Below, piece after piece: positions 1 to 6,722 of a stretch of 53,876 nucleotides of DNA (position 1 is its first letter; the number at the start of each line of letters is the position of its first letter). The translations under genes were made by a program, and so were the position numbers. The notes under the pieces were generated by a model that saw nothing but the letters and a program-made list of their open reading frames with translations, was not told the DNA's origin and did not search any database. The stretch comes from Rikenellaceae bacterium (GTDB taxonomy: Bacteria > Bacteroidota > Bacteroidia > Bacteroidales > Rikenellaceae). The stretch spans positions 29,529-83,404 of the forward strand of contig CABIXK010000006.1 in NCBI GenBank assembly GCA_902362705.1, given 5' to 3'.

Positions 1-150
1 GCGGAAGAGCGTGAACCCCTCGGCGGCCAGCCGACGGGCCGTCGCGAGGGTCTGCTCCTCGGTCTCGGCGCTGCACGGGCCGACGATGAAGCGGGGGTGT
101 GCCGCCGCGTCGGCCGGGAAGAGGGGATGCAGGTCGTTCATGGGCGTCAT
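1..150 (-). CDS. DAHP synthase (3-deoxy-7-phosphoheptulonate synthase), N-terminal part only
   Basis: Only the first 50 codons lie in the window; the gene runs off the left edge. The translation contains FIVGPCSAETEEQ at about residues 20-32. This is the N-terminal signature of the DAHP synthases that in Bacteroidota are often fused to a type II chorismate mutase. The family condenses phosphoenolpyruvate and erythrose-4-phosphate, the first step of aromatic amino-acid synthesis. The start ATG at 150 overlaps the stop of the upstream lactonase gene as ATGA, so the two are probably translationally coupled. A second in-frame ATG at 141 is possible. Whether a mutase domain follows cannot be seen here. 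Confidence 0.85.
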   Translation of the reverse strand, partial: MTPMNDLHPLFPADAAAHPRFIVGPCSAETEEQTLATARRLAAEGFTLFR

Positions 151-1313
151 TTTACGAATTCGAGGCACACGGGGCGGGGCATGGCGATCCTGCGCCCGGT
201 GTCGCGCAGCAGCCCCGTGGCGGCGTCGCGCGCGTAGATCTCTATGGTGTCGCTGTCGCGGCAGGCGACCAGCAGGAAGCGCCCGTCGGGCGAGAGGGCG
301 AAGTTGCGGGGGTGGGGGCCCGTCGGCTGGTAGCCGAGGGGCCGCAGCGTGCCGCGCCGCGCGTCGACGGCGAAGATCGCGAGGCCGTCGTTCTTCAGGC
401 GGTTCGAGGCGTAGAGGTGGCGGCCGTCGGGCGAGATGCGGATGTCGCCGCTCGCGCGGGCCCCCGTGGTGTCGGCGGCGATGTGCTGCACGGGGCGCAG
501 GCGCCCGCGCCGGTGGGCGAAGACGGTGACCTGGCCCGAGAGTTCGTTGACGAGGTAGGCGAAGCGGCCGTCGGGGCCGAAGCGCAGATGGCGCGGCCCC
601 GATACGGGGCGCAGGGCGACGCTTTGTTCGCCCGCCGTGTCGACGGCCTCCGTGCCCCGTGCTCCGGCGACGAGCGGGAACGTATGGATGCGGTCGAGCC
701 CCAGGTCGCAGGCCAGCAGCCGGCGGCCGTCGGGCGTGAAGGCGATGCAGTGGAGGTGGGGCTGCTCCTGCCGCTCGGGGTCGACGCCGCGGCCCGCGAA
801 GCGGACGACGCGCGCCGGGGCGGCGAGGCGTCCCGCGCTGTCGAGGGCGAAGAGCGAGATGCTGCCGCCCGAGTAGTTGGCCGTGGCGGCGAAGCGCCCC
901 GCGGGGTCGAGGGCCACAAAGCAGGGGGCCGCGCCGCGGGTCGGCTGCCGCTCGCCCTGCCGGAGCGTGCCGCTGCGGCGGTCGAAGGCCAGGCGCACGA
1001 GCGCCGCCGTCTCGTCGCCGGTCTCGCTGACTGCGTAGAGGCTGCCTCCGTCGGCCGAGGCGACCAGATACGACGGGTCGGCGATGCCGGCGCAGCCGCC
1101 CGCGGGCGTCGCCTCGCCCGTGGCCTCATCGAAGCGGAAGATGCGGATACCCTCCTCCGCGGCCGGGGCGTAGCTGCCCGCGACGAGGTAGAGGGGGGCG
1201 GAGGCCGGACGGTCGGGGGCGGCCTCCGATGCGGGGGCCGACGTCGATGCGTGGGCGGCCGGCGCGATGCCGGCGACGAGCAGGGCGCAGAGGCCCGCGA
1301 GGTGCTGTTTCAT
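147..1313 (-). CDS. Secreted lactonase-family beta-propeller protein (6-phosphogluconolactonase-like)
   Basis: 388 aa. An N-terminal signal peptide (hydrophobic LCALLVAGIAPAAHA, cleavage near residue 22) is followed by a lactonase-type propeller. It has repeated blades with the pattern P-D-G-R, such as SPDGRHLYASN and SPDGRFLLVACRD. This matches the YbhE/Pgl-like lactonase fold (Lactonase, seven-bladed). Family members hydrolyse 6-phosphogluconolactone or cyclise muconates. An exported copy with no pentose-phosphate neighbour makes the substrate uncertain. The gene is coupled by ATGA to a DAHP synthase gene. No other in-frame ATG precedes the signal peptide, so the start at 1313 is firm. Confidence 0.85.
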   Translation of the reverse strand: MKQHLAGLCALLVAGIAPAAHASTSAPASEAAPDRPASAPLYLVAGSYAPAAEEGIRIFRFDEATGEATPAGGCAGIADPSYLVASADGGSLYAVSETGDETAALVRLAFDRRSGTLRQGERQPTRGAAPCFVALDPAGRFAATANYSGGSISLFALDSAGRLAAPARVVRFAGRGVDPERQEQPHLHCIAFTPDGRRLLACDLGLDRIHTFPLVAGARGTEAVDTAGEQSVALRPVSGPRHLRFGPDGRFAYLVNELSGQVTVFAHRRGRLRPVQHIAADTTGARASGDIRISPDGRHLYASNRLKNDGLAIFAVDARRGTLRPLGYQPTGPHPRNFALSPDGRFLLVACRDSDTIEIYARDAATGLLRDTGRRIAMPRPVCLEFVK

Positions 1314-1317
1314 AGGG

Positions 1318-1325
1318 CAAAGATA
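1318..1325 (-). promoter_or_regulatory. -7 promoter box of the lactonase gene
   Basis: TATCTTTG fits the Bacteroidota -7 consensus TAnnTTTG exactly. It ends four bases before the start codon at 1313, so transcription probably starts at or next to the A of the ATG. Confidence 0.65.
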
Positions 1326-1425
1326 CGGAAAGTCGAGCGCAGAAGCAAGCCAAAGGCTTGATTATGCCGAGACGGAGTATCTTGGACGAAGTCGAAGATA
1401 CGCATAAGCCGGTGCGGCGCCGTTT

Positions 1426-1473
1426 TCAGCCCTCCGCCGGGAGGGGCTGCGGGCTGCCCGGCCCAAAGGTCGG
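1426..1473 (+). repeat. GC-rich palindromic intergenic repeat, copy A (right half)
   Basis: The copy has the core CCTCCGCCGGG, then GGCTGCGGGCTGC, then a small hairpin (CCGGCC-CAAA-GGTCGG). The same order of parts recurs near 21.9, 30.7, 37.2, 43.1 and 50.1 kb. The rest of the gap between the lactonase gene and tRNA-Thr shows no gene. Confidence 0.6.
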
Positions 1474-1517
1474 AATAAGCGAGACGCCTCCCCGTGCCGC
1501 CGTCTGCGCCCCGCAAA

Positions 1518-1550
1518 CGAAAAAGGCGACTGCGTTTCCGCAATCGCCTT
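1518..1550 (-). terminator. Intrinsic terminator of tRNA-Thr
   Basis: Ten-base arms (1525-1534 and 1539-1548, one mismatch) with a four-base loop. They are followed on the minus strand by five T. The hairpin lies directly behind the 3' end of the tRNA. Confidence 0.8.
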
Positions 1551-1553
1551 TCG

Positions 1554-1625
<72 letters not shown>

Positions 1626-1646
1626 ATTTTCCTCATTCGAGCGATG

Positions 1647-1654
1647 CAAAAGTA
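1647..1654 (-). promoter_or_regulatory. -7 promoter box of tRNA-Thr
   Basis: TACTTTTG fits TAnnTTTG. The predicted start of transcription lies about 15 bases before the mature tRNA 5' end. Confidence 0.65.
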
Positions 1655-1707
1655 CGCAAGAAAAATGAAAAGACCAAAAAAAAGTGAACATTTTCCCGAA
1701 TATTTTC

Positions 1708-1715
1708 TATCTTCG
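1708..1715 (+). promoter_or_regulatory. -7 promoter box of the epimerase/dehydrogenase gene
   Basis: TATCTTCG is a one-base variant of TAnnTTTG, 25 bases before the ATG at 1741. It gives a short untranslated leader. Confidence 0.5.
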
Positions 1716-1740
1716 CAATTGGAAAACTCTCAATAAGACT

Positions 1741-2691
1741 ATGAAAAAGATACTCATCGTAGGTGCGGGTGGCCAGATCGGATCGGAGCTGACGGTCTAC
1801 CTGCGCAAGATTTACGGCGATCACAACGTGGTGGCCACGGACATGCGCGAGTGCAAGGCGCTGGGCGAGGCGGGTCCTTTCGAGGTGCTCAACGCCCTCG
1901 ACGCCACGGCCATGGCCTCGGTCGTGGCACGGCACCATGTCGACACGATCTTCAACCTCGTGGCGCTGCTCTCGGCCGTGGGTGAGAAGAACCCCCAGAT
2001 GGCCTGGCAGGTCAACATGGGCGCGCTGAACAACTCGCTCGAGGTGGCGCGCCAGCACCACTGCGCGCTCTTCACCCCCTCGTCGATCGGCGCCTTCGGT
2101 CCCACCTCGCCCAAGGACAAGACCCCGCAGGACACGATCATGCAGCCGACGACCATCTACGGCGTCTGCAAGGTCACGGGCGAGATGCTGAGCAACTACT
2201 ACCACCACCGCTTCGGCGTCGACACCCGTTCGGTGCGCTTCCCGGGCATCATCTCCAACGTGACGCTGCCCGGCGGCGGCACGACCGACTACGCCGTGGA
2301 GATCTACTACGAGGCGATCCGCCAGGGCAAGTTCACCTGCCCGGTACCCGCCGACGTCTACATGGACATGATCTACATGCCCGACGCGCTGCGCGCCTGC
2401 GTCGAGCTGATGGAGGCCGACCCCTCGAAGCTCGTGCACCGCAACAGCTTCAACATCGCCTCGATGAGCTTCACGCCCGAGATCATCTGCGCTGAGATCA
2501 GGAAGCGCCTGCCCGACTTCACGATGGACTACGACGTCGACCCGGTGAAGAAGGGTATCGCCGAGAGCTGGCCCAACTCGCTCGACGACACCTGCGCCCG
2601 CGAGGAGTGGGGTTGGAAGCCCGAGTGGGATCTGTCGGCCATGACCGACGACATGCTGGAGCACATCCGCGTGAAGCTGGGCGCGAAGTAG
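1741..2691 (+). CDS. L-threonine 3-dehydrogenase of the NAD-dependent epimerase (extended SDR) type
   Basis: 316 aa. The N-terminal NAD-binding GAGGQIG is at residues 8-14. The catalytic Ser is in TPSSIGAFGP (about 112-121), with Tyr140 and Lys144 in YGVCK. This is the layout of UDP-hexose-4-epimerase-like extended short-chain dehydrogenases. The PSSIGAFGP segment and the length resemble the SDR-type threonine dehydrogenases that oxidise L-threonine to 2-amino-3-ketobutyrate. The ATG at 1741 (MKKILIVGAGG) is chosen because the Rossmann strand begins there; the longer upstream reading starts at a non-ATG codon and covers the promoter. A strong hairpin follows the stop. A sugar-nucleotide epimerase cannot be fully excluded. 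Confidence 0.8.
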   Translation: MKKILIVGAGGQIGSELTVYLRKIYGDHNVVATDMRECKALGEAGPFEVLNALDATAMASVVARHHVDTIFNLVALLSAVGEKNPQMAWQVNMGALNNSLEVARQHHCALFTPSSIGAFGPTSPKDKTPQDTIMQPTTIYGVCKVTGEMLSNYYHHRFGVDTRSVRFPGIISNVTLPGGGTTDYAVEIYYEAIRQGKFTCPVPADVYMDMIYMPDALRACVELMEADPSKLVHRNSFNIASMSFTPEIICAEIRKRLPDFTMDYDVDPVKKGIAESWPNSLDDTCAREEWGWKPEWDLSAMTDDMLEHIRVKLGAK

Positions 2692-2715
2692 CAGCGCCGC
2701 GCTTCGCCGACCGAC

Positions 2716-2751
2716 CGAACGCCGCAGCCGCATCGCCGGCTGCGGCGTTCG
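2716..2751 (+). terminator. Hairpin terminator after the dehydrogenase gene
   Basis: Perfect 15-bp stem (2716-2730 with 2737-2751) and a six-base loop. It lacks a T tract, so it may act as an RNA 3' end or a Rho-linked structure, not a classical intrinsic terminator. Confidence 0.55.
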
Positions 2752-2835
2752 TCCGCTTCGGCGGGGTATTTGCAGGGCGAAGAGACGGGGGCGTGCGCGC
2801 TCGCCGTTCCCGTCCGACCGAAAAAATACGATGCT

Positions 2836-3789
2836 ATGAAAAAATGGATTTGTGCGGGCCTGGCCCTCGTCGTGCTGTGGCTCGCTGTGGTGTGGGCCGG
2901 CAGCCGCTACCTGATCGCCTATGCGCTGACACCCGACCGGACCCTGCTCGACAAGAACGCCTCGGCGTGGAGCGACCTGCGGGGCGACTACCCGTGGATC
3001 GCGCCGTGGCTCGACAGCCTCGAGGCCTCGGGCGGGCTGCGCGACACGACGATCACGGCCCCCGACGGCGCGCGGCTGCACGCCCTCTACGCCGAGGCGC
3101 CGCGTCCGACCCGGCGCACGGCCGTCGTCGTGCACGGATACACCGACTGCGCCGTGCGCATGCTGATGATCGGCTACCTCTACCACCACGACATGGGGTA
3201 CAACATCCTGCTTCCCGACCTGCGCTACCACGGCGCGAGCGACGGCGAGGCGATCGGCATGGGGTGGCACGACCGCCTCGACGTGCTGCGCTGGATCGGG
3301 GTGGCCGACGAGCGCTTCGGCGGCCGGACGCGGCAGGTGGTCCACGGCATCTCGATGGGCGCCGCCACCACCATGATGGTCTCGGGCGAGGAGTTGCCCC
3401 CGTGCGTGCGGTGCTTCGTGGAGGACTGCGGCTACACGAGCGTGTGGGACGAGTTCCGCAAGGAGCTCCGCGAGCAGTTCTCGCTGCCTGCCTTCCCGCT
3501 GCTGCACGCCGCCAGCTCGCTGTGCGGGATGAAGTACGGCTGGTCGTTCCGCGAGGCCTCGGCGCTCGACCGGGTGGCGCGGTGCCGCCTGCCCATGCTC
3601 TTCATCCACGGCGATGCCGACACGTTCGTCCCCACGCGGATGGTCTACCCGCTCTACGAGGCCAAGCGGGGCGAGAAGGATCTGTGGATCGTCCCCGGAG
3701 CGGCCCATGCCACCTCCTACCGCGACCGCCCCGAGGAGTACACGCGCCGCGTGGAGGAGTTCGTGGGGCGGTATGTCGGGACGGAGTGA
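2836..3789 (+). CDS. Membrane-anchored alpha/beta hydrolase
   Basis: 317 aa. One N-terminal hydrophobic segment (about 5-21) anchors or exports the protein. The alpha/beta-hydrolase fold follows. The oxyanion-side motif VVVHGYTD is at about 97-104. The nucleophile elbow GISMG has Ser173. The acid is in HGDADTFVP (about 259-266) and the catalytic His is in GAAHATSY (His291). Substrate unknown; esterase or peptidase activity are both possible. The start at 2836 is preferred over an upstream TTG because it opens directly with the KKW signal-anchor. The gene ends at a two-way terminator. Confidence 0.85.
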   Translation: MKKWICAGLALVVLWLAVVWAGSRYLIAYALTPDRTLLDKNASAWSDLRGDYPWIAPWLDSLEASGGLRDTTITAPDGARLHALYAEAPRPTRRTAVVVHGYTDCAVRMLMIGYLYHHDMGYNILLPDLRYHGASDGEAIGMGWHDRLDVLRWIGVADERFGGRTRQVVHGISMGAATTMMVSGEELPPCVRCFVEDCGYTSVWDEFRKELREQFSLPAFPLLHAASSLCGMKYGWSFREASALDRVARCRLPMLFIHGDADTFVPTRMVYPLYEAKRGEKDLWIVPGAAHATSYRDRPEEYTRRVEEFVGRYVGTE

Positions 3790-3813
3790 GGCCGGCTGCG
3801 ACAATGCGCACAA

Positions 3814-3846
3814 AAAAATCCGAAGGCGTCCAGCCTTCGGATTTTT
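3814..3846. terminator. Bidirectional intrinsic terminator
   Basis: ATCCGAAGGC and GCCTTCGGAT form a perfect 10-bp stem with a five-base loop, flanked by an A run on one side and a T run on the other. It ends the hydrolase gene on the plus strand and lies downstream of the decayed fba fragment on the minus strand. Confidence 0.85.
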
Positions 3847-3851
3847 CGTAT

Positions 3852-4076
3852 CTGCGGAATCCTACGATCAAGCCTTGCCGGCCGAGCCGAGGACGTTCTC
3901 GCACTTGTGGATGTAGAGCTTCTTGAGCTCGTCGCGGGCCGGACCCAGGTACTTGCGGGGGTCGAACTCTGCGGGGTTGTCCACGAAGATCTTGCGGATG
4001 GCGGCGGTCATGGCCAGACGACCGTCGAGTCGATGTTGATCTTGCACACGGCGCTCTTGGCGGCCTTGCGCAGCTG
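3852..4076 (-). pseudogene. Duplicated 3' fragment of fba (aldolase), frameshifted
   Basis: This segment matches 5480-5705, the last roughly 70 codons of fba plus its stop and about 16 bases beyond. It shows only a handful of differences by eye. One is a single-base deletion in the stretch after GACGACCGT (about 4025-4031) that breaks the frame. It has no start codon and homology stops abruptly at 4076. It is therefore a displaced, non-functional copy of the end of fba, separated from the intact gene by an AT-rich insert of about 1.4 kb. The near identity says the duplication is recent or is kept similar by gene conversion. Confidence 0.9.
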
Positions 4077-4116
4077 TGTCTGAATCCCCATCTGTAATTT
4101 TAGCCCGAACAAGTTG

Positions 4117-5019
4117 CTATTCGTTCATGCCGAGCATTCGCCTTACTTCTTGGCTGATATCCGTAGTGTTTGCTCCTTGGTATAAAAGCGAACCCTGACT
4201 GCTGTCGAATATAAAACTATATCCCCCGGAGGCCCCGATTCGTGCGATTGCCCCTGATAGCTTTGCAAGGACGGGCGCGACTAAAGAGTGTTGATAATTA
4301 TTAAGCTCCTGCGAGCAGTTATTTGAAAACTCTTGAATTTTATTCTGGAGAGTAGTTATTTCCTGTTCCTGTTGTTGCTTTTGTTCGGGTGTTCCTGTGT
4401 GTAGATTCTGTTGGTAATTTGTAACCAGAGTATTGAACCTTTTTTGCATGTTGTCCAGCTGCTCGGACAACTCTTTAGTTTTCTGTTCTACTTTCTTTTG
4501 TACAATCGCCATGTCGGGCATCGTCGATAGGAATTCTGTCATATTGATATATCCCAATCGGATTTGGCTGGAATTATTGCTGCCCGTATTTTGAGCCAGC
4601 GTCTGGCTGGATCCCGAAAAGGCTTCGGTGCTCATTTTGCGGGCAATTAGTCTGAAATTGACTGGGGAGCAATAGTTTTCATTACTGCTTTTGGATTCGC
4701 CGGGCTTCAGTACAATCGTTCCAGTAACGCTGCCTGCCTTGCTGTCGTCCAATTCGTATAAAACCGATACGGGGAAATTGTTATAATTTGTAAATGTTAA
4801 ATTATAAACCGGAGTGTTTCCTCGGTAGCCCATGTGTTCACCCCGGGATATTTCCACCCCACCGACGTCCTCCCGCGTGGAAATGCCGTTGATATAATAG
4901 TTGTCGGCCGTAGTTGCGGTGGAGGGATTCGAATTGGCTGTCTGGAAAACTACGTTGTTTTGAGCTTTCAGAAACACTGTCATGAAGATAAGAAGAATGG
5001 AGAAGATCAATGATTTCAT
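4117..5019 (-). CDS. Secreted OmpH/Skp-like protein with an extra N-terminal beta domain
   Basis: 300 aa, visibly AT-rich beside its GC-rich neighbours. A signal peptide spans residues 1-19 (MKSLIFSILLIFMTVFLKA). Residues about 25-130 look beta-rich and Asn/Thr-rich and I do not recognise them. From about 150 the segment IRLGYINMTEFLSTMPD, then a long Gln-rich coiled coil (about 175-245) and LVAPVLAKLSGAIARIGASGGYSFIFD, match the OmpH (Skp) periplasmic chaperone family. Skp holds unfolded outer-membrane proteins. Typical OmpH proteins are 160-180 aa, so this is an enlarged form. The gene stands alone between the two fba 3' copies, behind a leader of about 350 nt. Composition and position suggest recent acquisition; function beyond a periplasmic role is unknown. 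Confidence 0.75.
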   Translation of the reverse strand: MKSLIFSILLIFMTVFLKAQNNVVFQTANSNPSTATTADNYYINGISTREDVGGVEISRGEHMGYRGNTPVYNLTFTNYNNFPVSVLYELDDSKAGSVTGTIVLKPGESKSSNENYCSPVNFRLIARKMSTEAFSGSSQTLAQNTGSNNSSQIRLGYINMTEFLSTMPDMAIVQKKVEQKTKELSEQLDNMQKRFNTLVTNYQQNLHTGTPEQKQQQEQEITTLQNKIQEFSNNCSQELNNYQHSLVAPVLAKLSGAIARIGASGGYSFIFDSSQGSLLYQGANTTDISQEVRRMLGMNE

Positions 5020-5085
5020 TTTCGGTGGTTTTTAAGAACGCGATTTTCAAAATGCGAAAACAAAAAAACGCAGGCTAAACTCCAT

Positions 5086-5204
5086 TTGCTTCTGAGGTCT
5101 TCGACTACCTTGCACAACAAATAATGAGTAAAGCCCACGTTGATACGTGAGCGTTTACGCCTTACTCTCGTTGTGCTCGGAAAGTGTCGAAGTTTCAGAA
5201 GCAA
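5086..5204 (-). promoter_or_regulatory. Long nested hairpin in the leader of the OmpH-like gene (candidate regulatory RNA)
   Basis: A 119-base inverted repeat. Perfect arm pairs are 5086-5095 with 5195-5204 (10 bp), 5099-5105 with 5186-5192 (7 bp), 5112-5118 with 5170-5176 (7 bp), 5126-5131 with 5162-5167 (6 bp), and a tip of CACGT/ACGTG around a TGAT loop. On the minus strand it is followed 20-25 bases later by seven T. It lies between a -7 box at 5382-5389 and the ATG at 5019. It may be an attenuator or riboregulator, or the fold of a separate small RNA. I cannot assign it to a known RNA family. Confidence 0.6.
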
Positions 5205-5381
5205 GAGATAAAGCTTAACGCTTTTTATGTATGTACTGCTTTTATAGCAGAAAATGGATGCAGAGGGATTTCGGTTAATCTGTCATAGGCCAGTCGTTTT
5301 AAAAGTCAATGCAAGGGTTCGAAAATAGGGTTAGAACCATGCTCTGCGCGGTTTTTCAGAGTACAGCGCTTGGCTCCGTGT

Positions 5382-5389
5382 CAAAGGTA
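5382..5389 (-). promoter_or_regulatory. -7 promoter box upstream of the OmpH-like gene
   Basis: TACCTTTG fits TAnnTTTG. It would give a leader of about 355 nt containing the long hairpin. The stretch 5205-5381 holds no recognisable gene. Confidence 0.5.
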
Positions 5390-5415
5390 TGCAATTTTAT
5401 TGAAAAACGATTAAG

Positions 5416-5449
5416 AAAAAAGCCGATTCGGATTTTCCGAATCGGCTTT
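5416..5449. terminator. Intrinsic terminator of fba (two-way)
   Basis: A perfect stem AAAGCCGATTCGG / CCGAATCGGCTTT around ATTTT, with an A run on the left that reads as a T tract on the minus strand. It terminates fba, whose stop is at 5496. Confidence 0.85.
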
Positions 5450-5495
5450 GAGGTAGGATTCCTATGGAATCCCGGGTTGCTGCGGAATCCTCCGA

Positions 5496-6488
5496 TCAGG
5501 CCTTGCCGGCCGAACCGAGGACGTTCTCGCACTTGTGGATGTAGAGCTTCTTGAGCTCGTCGCGGGCCGGACCCAGGTACTTGCGGGGGTCGAACTCTGC
5601 GGGGTTGTCCACGAAGATCTTGCGGATGGCGGCGGTCATGGCCAGACGGCCGTCCGAGTCGATGTTGATCTTGCACACGGCGCTCTTGGCGGCCTTGCGC
5701 AGCTGCTCCTCGGGGATGCCTACGGCGTCCTTGAGCGCACCGCCGTGGGTGTTGATGATCTTCACGTACTCCTGGGGCACCGACGACGAGCCGTGGAGGA
5801 CGATGGGGAAGCCGGGGAGCTGCTTCTCGATCTCGGCCAGGATGTCGAAACGCAGTTCGGGCGGCACGAGGATGCCCTCGGCGTTACGCGTGCACTGCTC
5901 GGGCTTGAACTTGTTGGCGCCGTGCGAGGTGCCGATCGAGATGGCCAGCGAGTCCACGCCGGTCTTCGTCACGAAGTCGATCACCTCCTCGGGGCGGGTG
6001 TAGGTGTGCTCCTCGGCCGAAACCTCGTCCTCGACGCCGGCCAGCACGCCCAGCTCGCCCTCGACCGTCACGTCGAACTGGTGGGCGTACTCCACGACCT
6101 GCTTCGTGAGGGCCACGTTCTCCTCGTAGGGGAGGTGCGAGCCGTCGATCATCACCGACGAGAAGCCCATGTCGATGCAGCTCTTGCAGAGCTCGAACGA
6201 GTTGCCGTGGTCGAGGTGCAGCACGATCGGAATGTTCTTGCCCAGCTCCTTGGCATACTCCACGGCGCCCTGTGCCATGTAGCGCAGCAGCGTCTGGTTG
6301 GCGTACTTGCGGGCGCCCGACGACACCTGGAGGATCACCGGCGAGTTGGCCTCGACGCAAGCCGAGATGATGGCCTGCATCTGCTCCATGTTGTTGAAGT
6401 TGAAGGCCGGGATGGCATAGCCGCCCTTGATTGCCTTGGCGAACATCTCACGGGTGTTCACCAGGCCGAGTTCTTTGTACGATACCAT
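5496..6488 (-). CDS. fba: Class II fructose-1,6-bisphosphate aldolase
   Basis: 330 aa, normal for class II (zinc) aldolases. It splits fructose-1,6-bisphosphate into dihydroxyacetone phosphate and glyceraldehyde-3-phosphate in cytosolic glycolysis/gluconeogenesis. Metal- and substrate-binding motifs are in order: HLDHGN (about 91-96, with Asp93 and His94), VEGELG (about 142-147), GTSHGANKF (about 187-195, His189) and LHGSSSVP (about 231-238, His232). It has its own -7 box and terminator. The last roughly 225 bp exist as a second, broken copy at 3852-4076, which marks fba's 3' end as the edge of an inserted segment. Confidence 0.97.
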   Translation of the reverse strand: MVSYKELGLVNTREMFAKAIKGGYAIPAFNFNNMEQMQAIISACVEANSPVILQVSSGARKYANQTLLRYMAQGAVEYAKELGKNIPIVLHLDHGNSFELCKSCIDMGFSSVMIDGSHLPYEENVALTKQVVEYAHQFDVTVEGELGVLAGVEDEVSAEEHTYTRPEEVIDFVTKTGVDSLAISIGTSHGANKFKPEQCTRNAEGILVPPELRFDILAEIEKQLPGFPIVLHGSSSVPQEYVKIINTHGGALKDAVGIPEEQLRKAAKSAVCKINIDSDGRLAMTAAIRKIFVDNPAEFDPRKYLGPARDELKKLYIHKCENVLGSAGKA

Positions 6489-6530
6489 AATTGTTATTGT
6501 GTAAGAATTGTCGTTGCGATTCTATCGGCG

Positions 6531-6538
6531 CAAAATTA
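6531..6538 (-). promoter_or_regulatory. -7 promoter box of fba
   Basis: TAATTTTG fits TAnnTTTG; predicted leader about 35 nt. Confidence 0.6.
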
Positions 6539-6598
6539 CGAAAAAATATCGAGAGCGCTCCCATTTTGTGAAAAAAATAACAGCCTGGGCCCGAACCG

Positions 6599-6630
6599 TT
6601 GCGTAATCCCGATTGTTTTTCTTAAATTTG
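6599..6630 (+). promoter_or_regulatory. Promoter of the fumarase gene
   Basis: A -33-like TTG at 6599-6601 and the -7 box TAAATTTG at 6623-6630 are 21 bases apart. The leader to the ATG at 6723 is about 85 nt. The fba and fumarase promoters are divergent within 100 bp. Confidence 0.6.
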
Positions 6631-6722
6631 CGAGGATTTCCGCCCGGCGCGAGCCGGTCGCACGCGACGCGGGGCGGAGAGCGAACCACAGTTAGAGAAC
6701 ACAAATAAAACGATAAGCGATT

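Noticed and set aside
3852..4076. Reading the fba fragment as a short real gene
   Set aside because: It has no start codon, a frameshifting deletion and near identity to the intact gene's 3' end.
5016..5204. A 62-codon open frame over the long hairpin upstream of the OmpH-like gene
   Set aside because: It coincides with the nested inverted repeat, has no recognisable features and overlaps the start of the next gene; the base pairing is the better explanation.
5310..5345. A tRNA-like T arm (AGGGTTCGAA) in the AT-rich insert, as an attachment-site remnant
   Set aside because: Only this short match is present; no acceptor, D or anticodon stem can be drawn.
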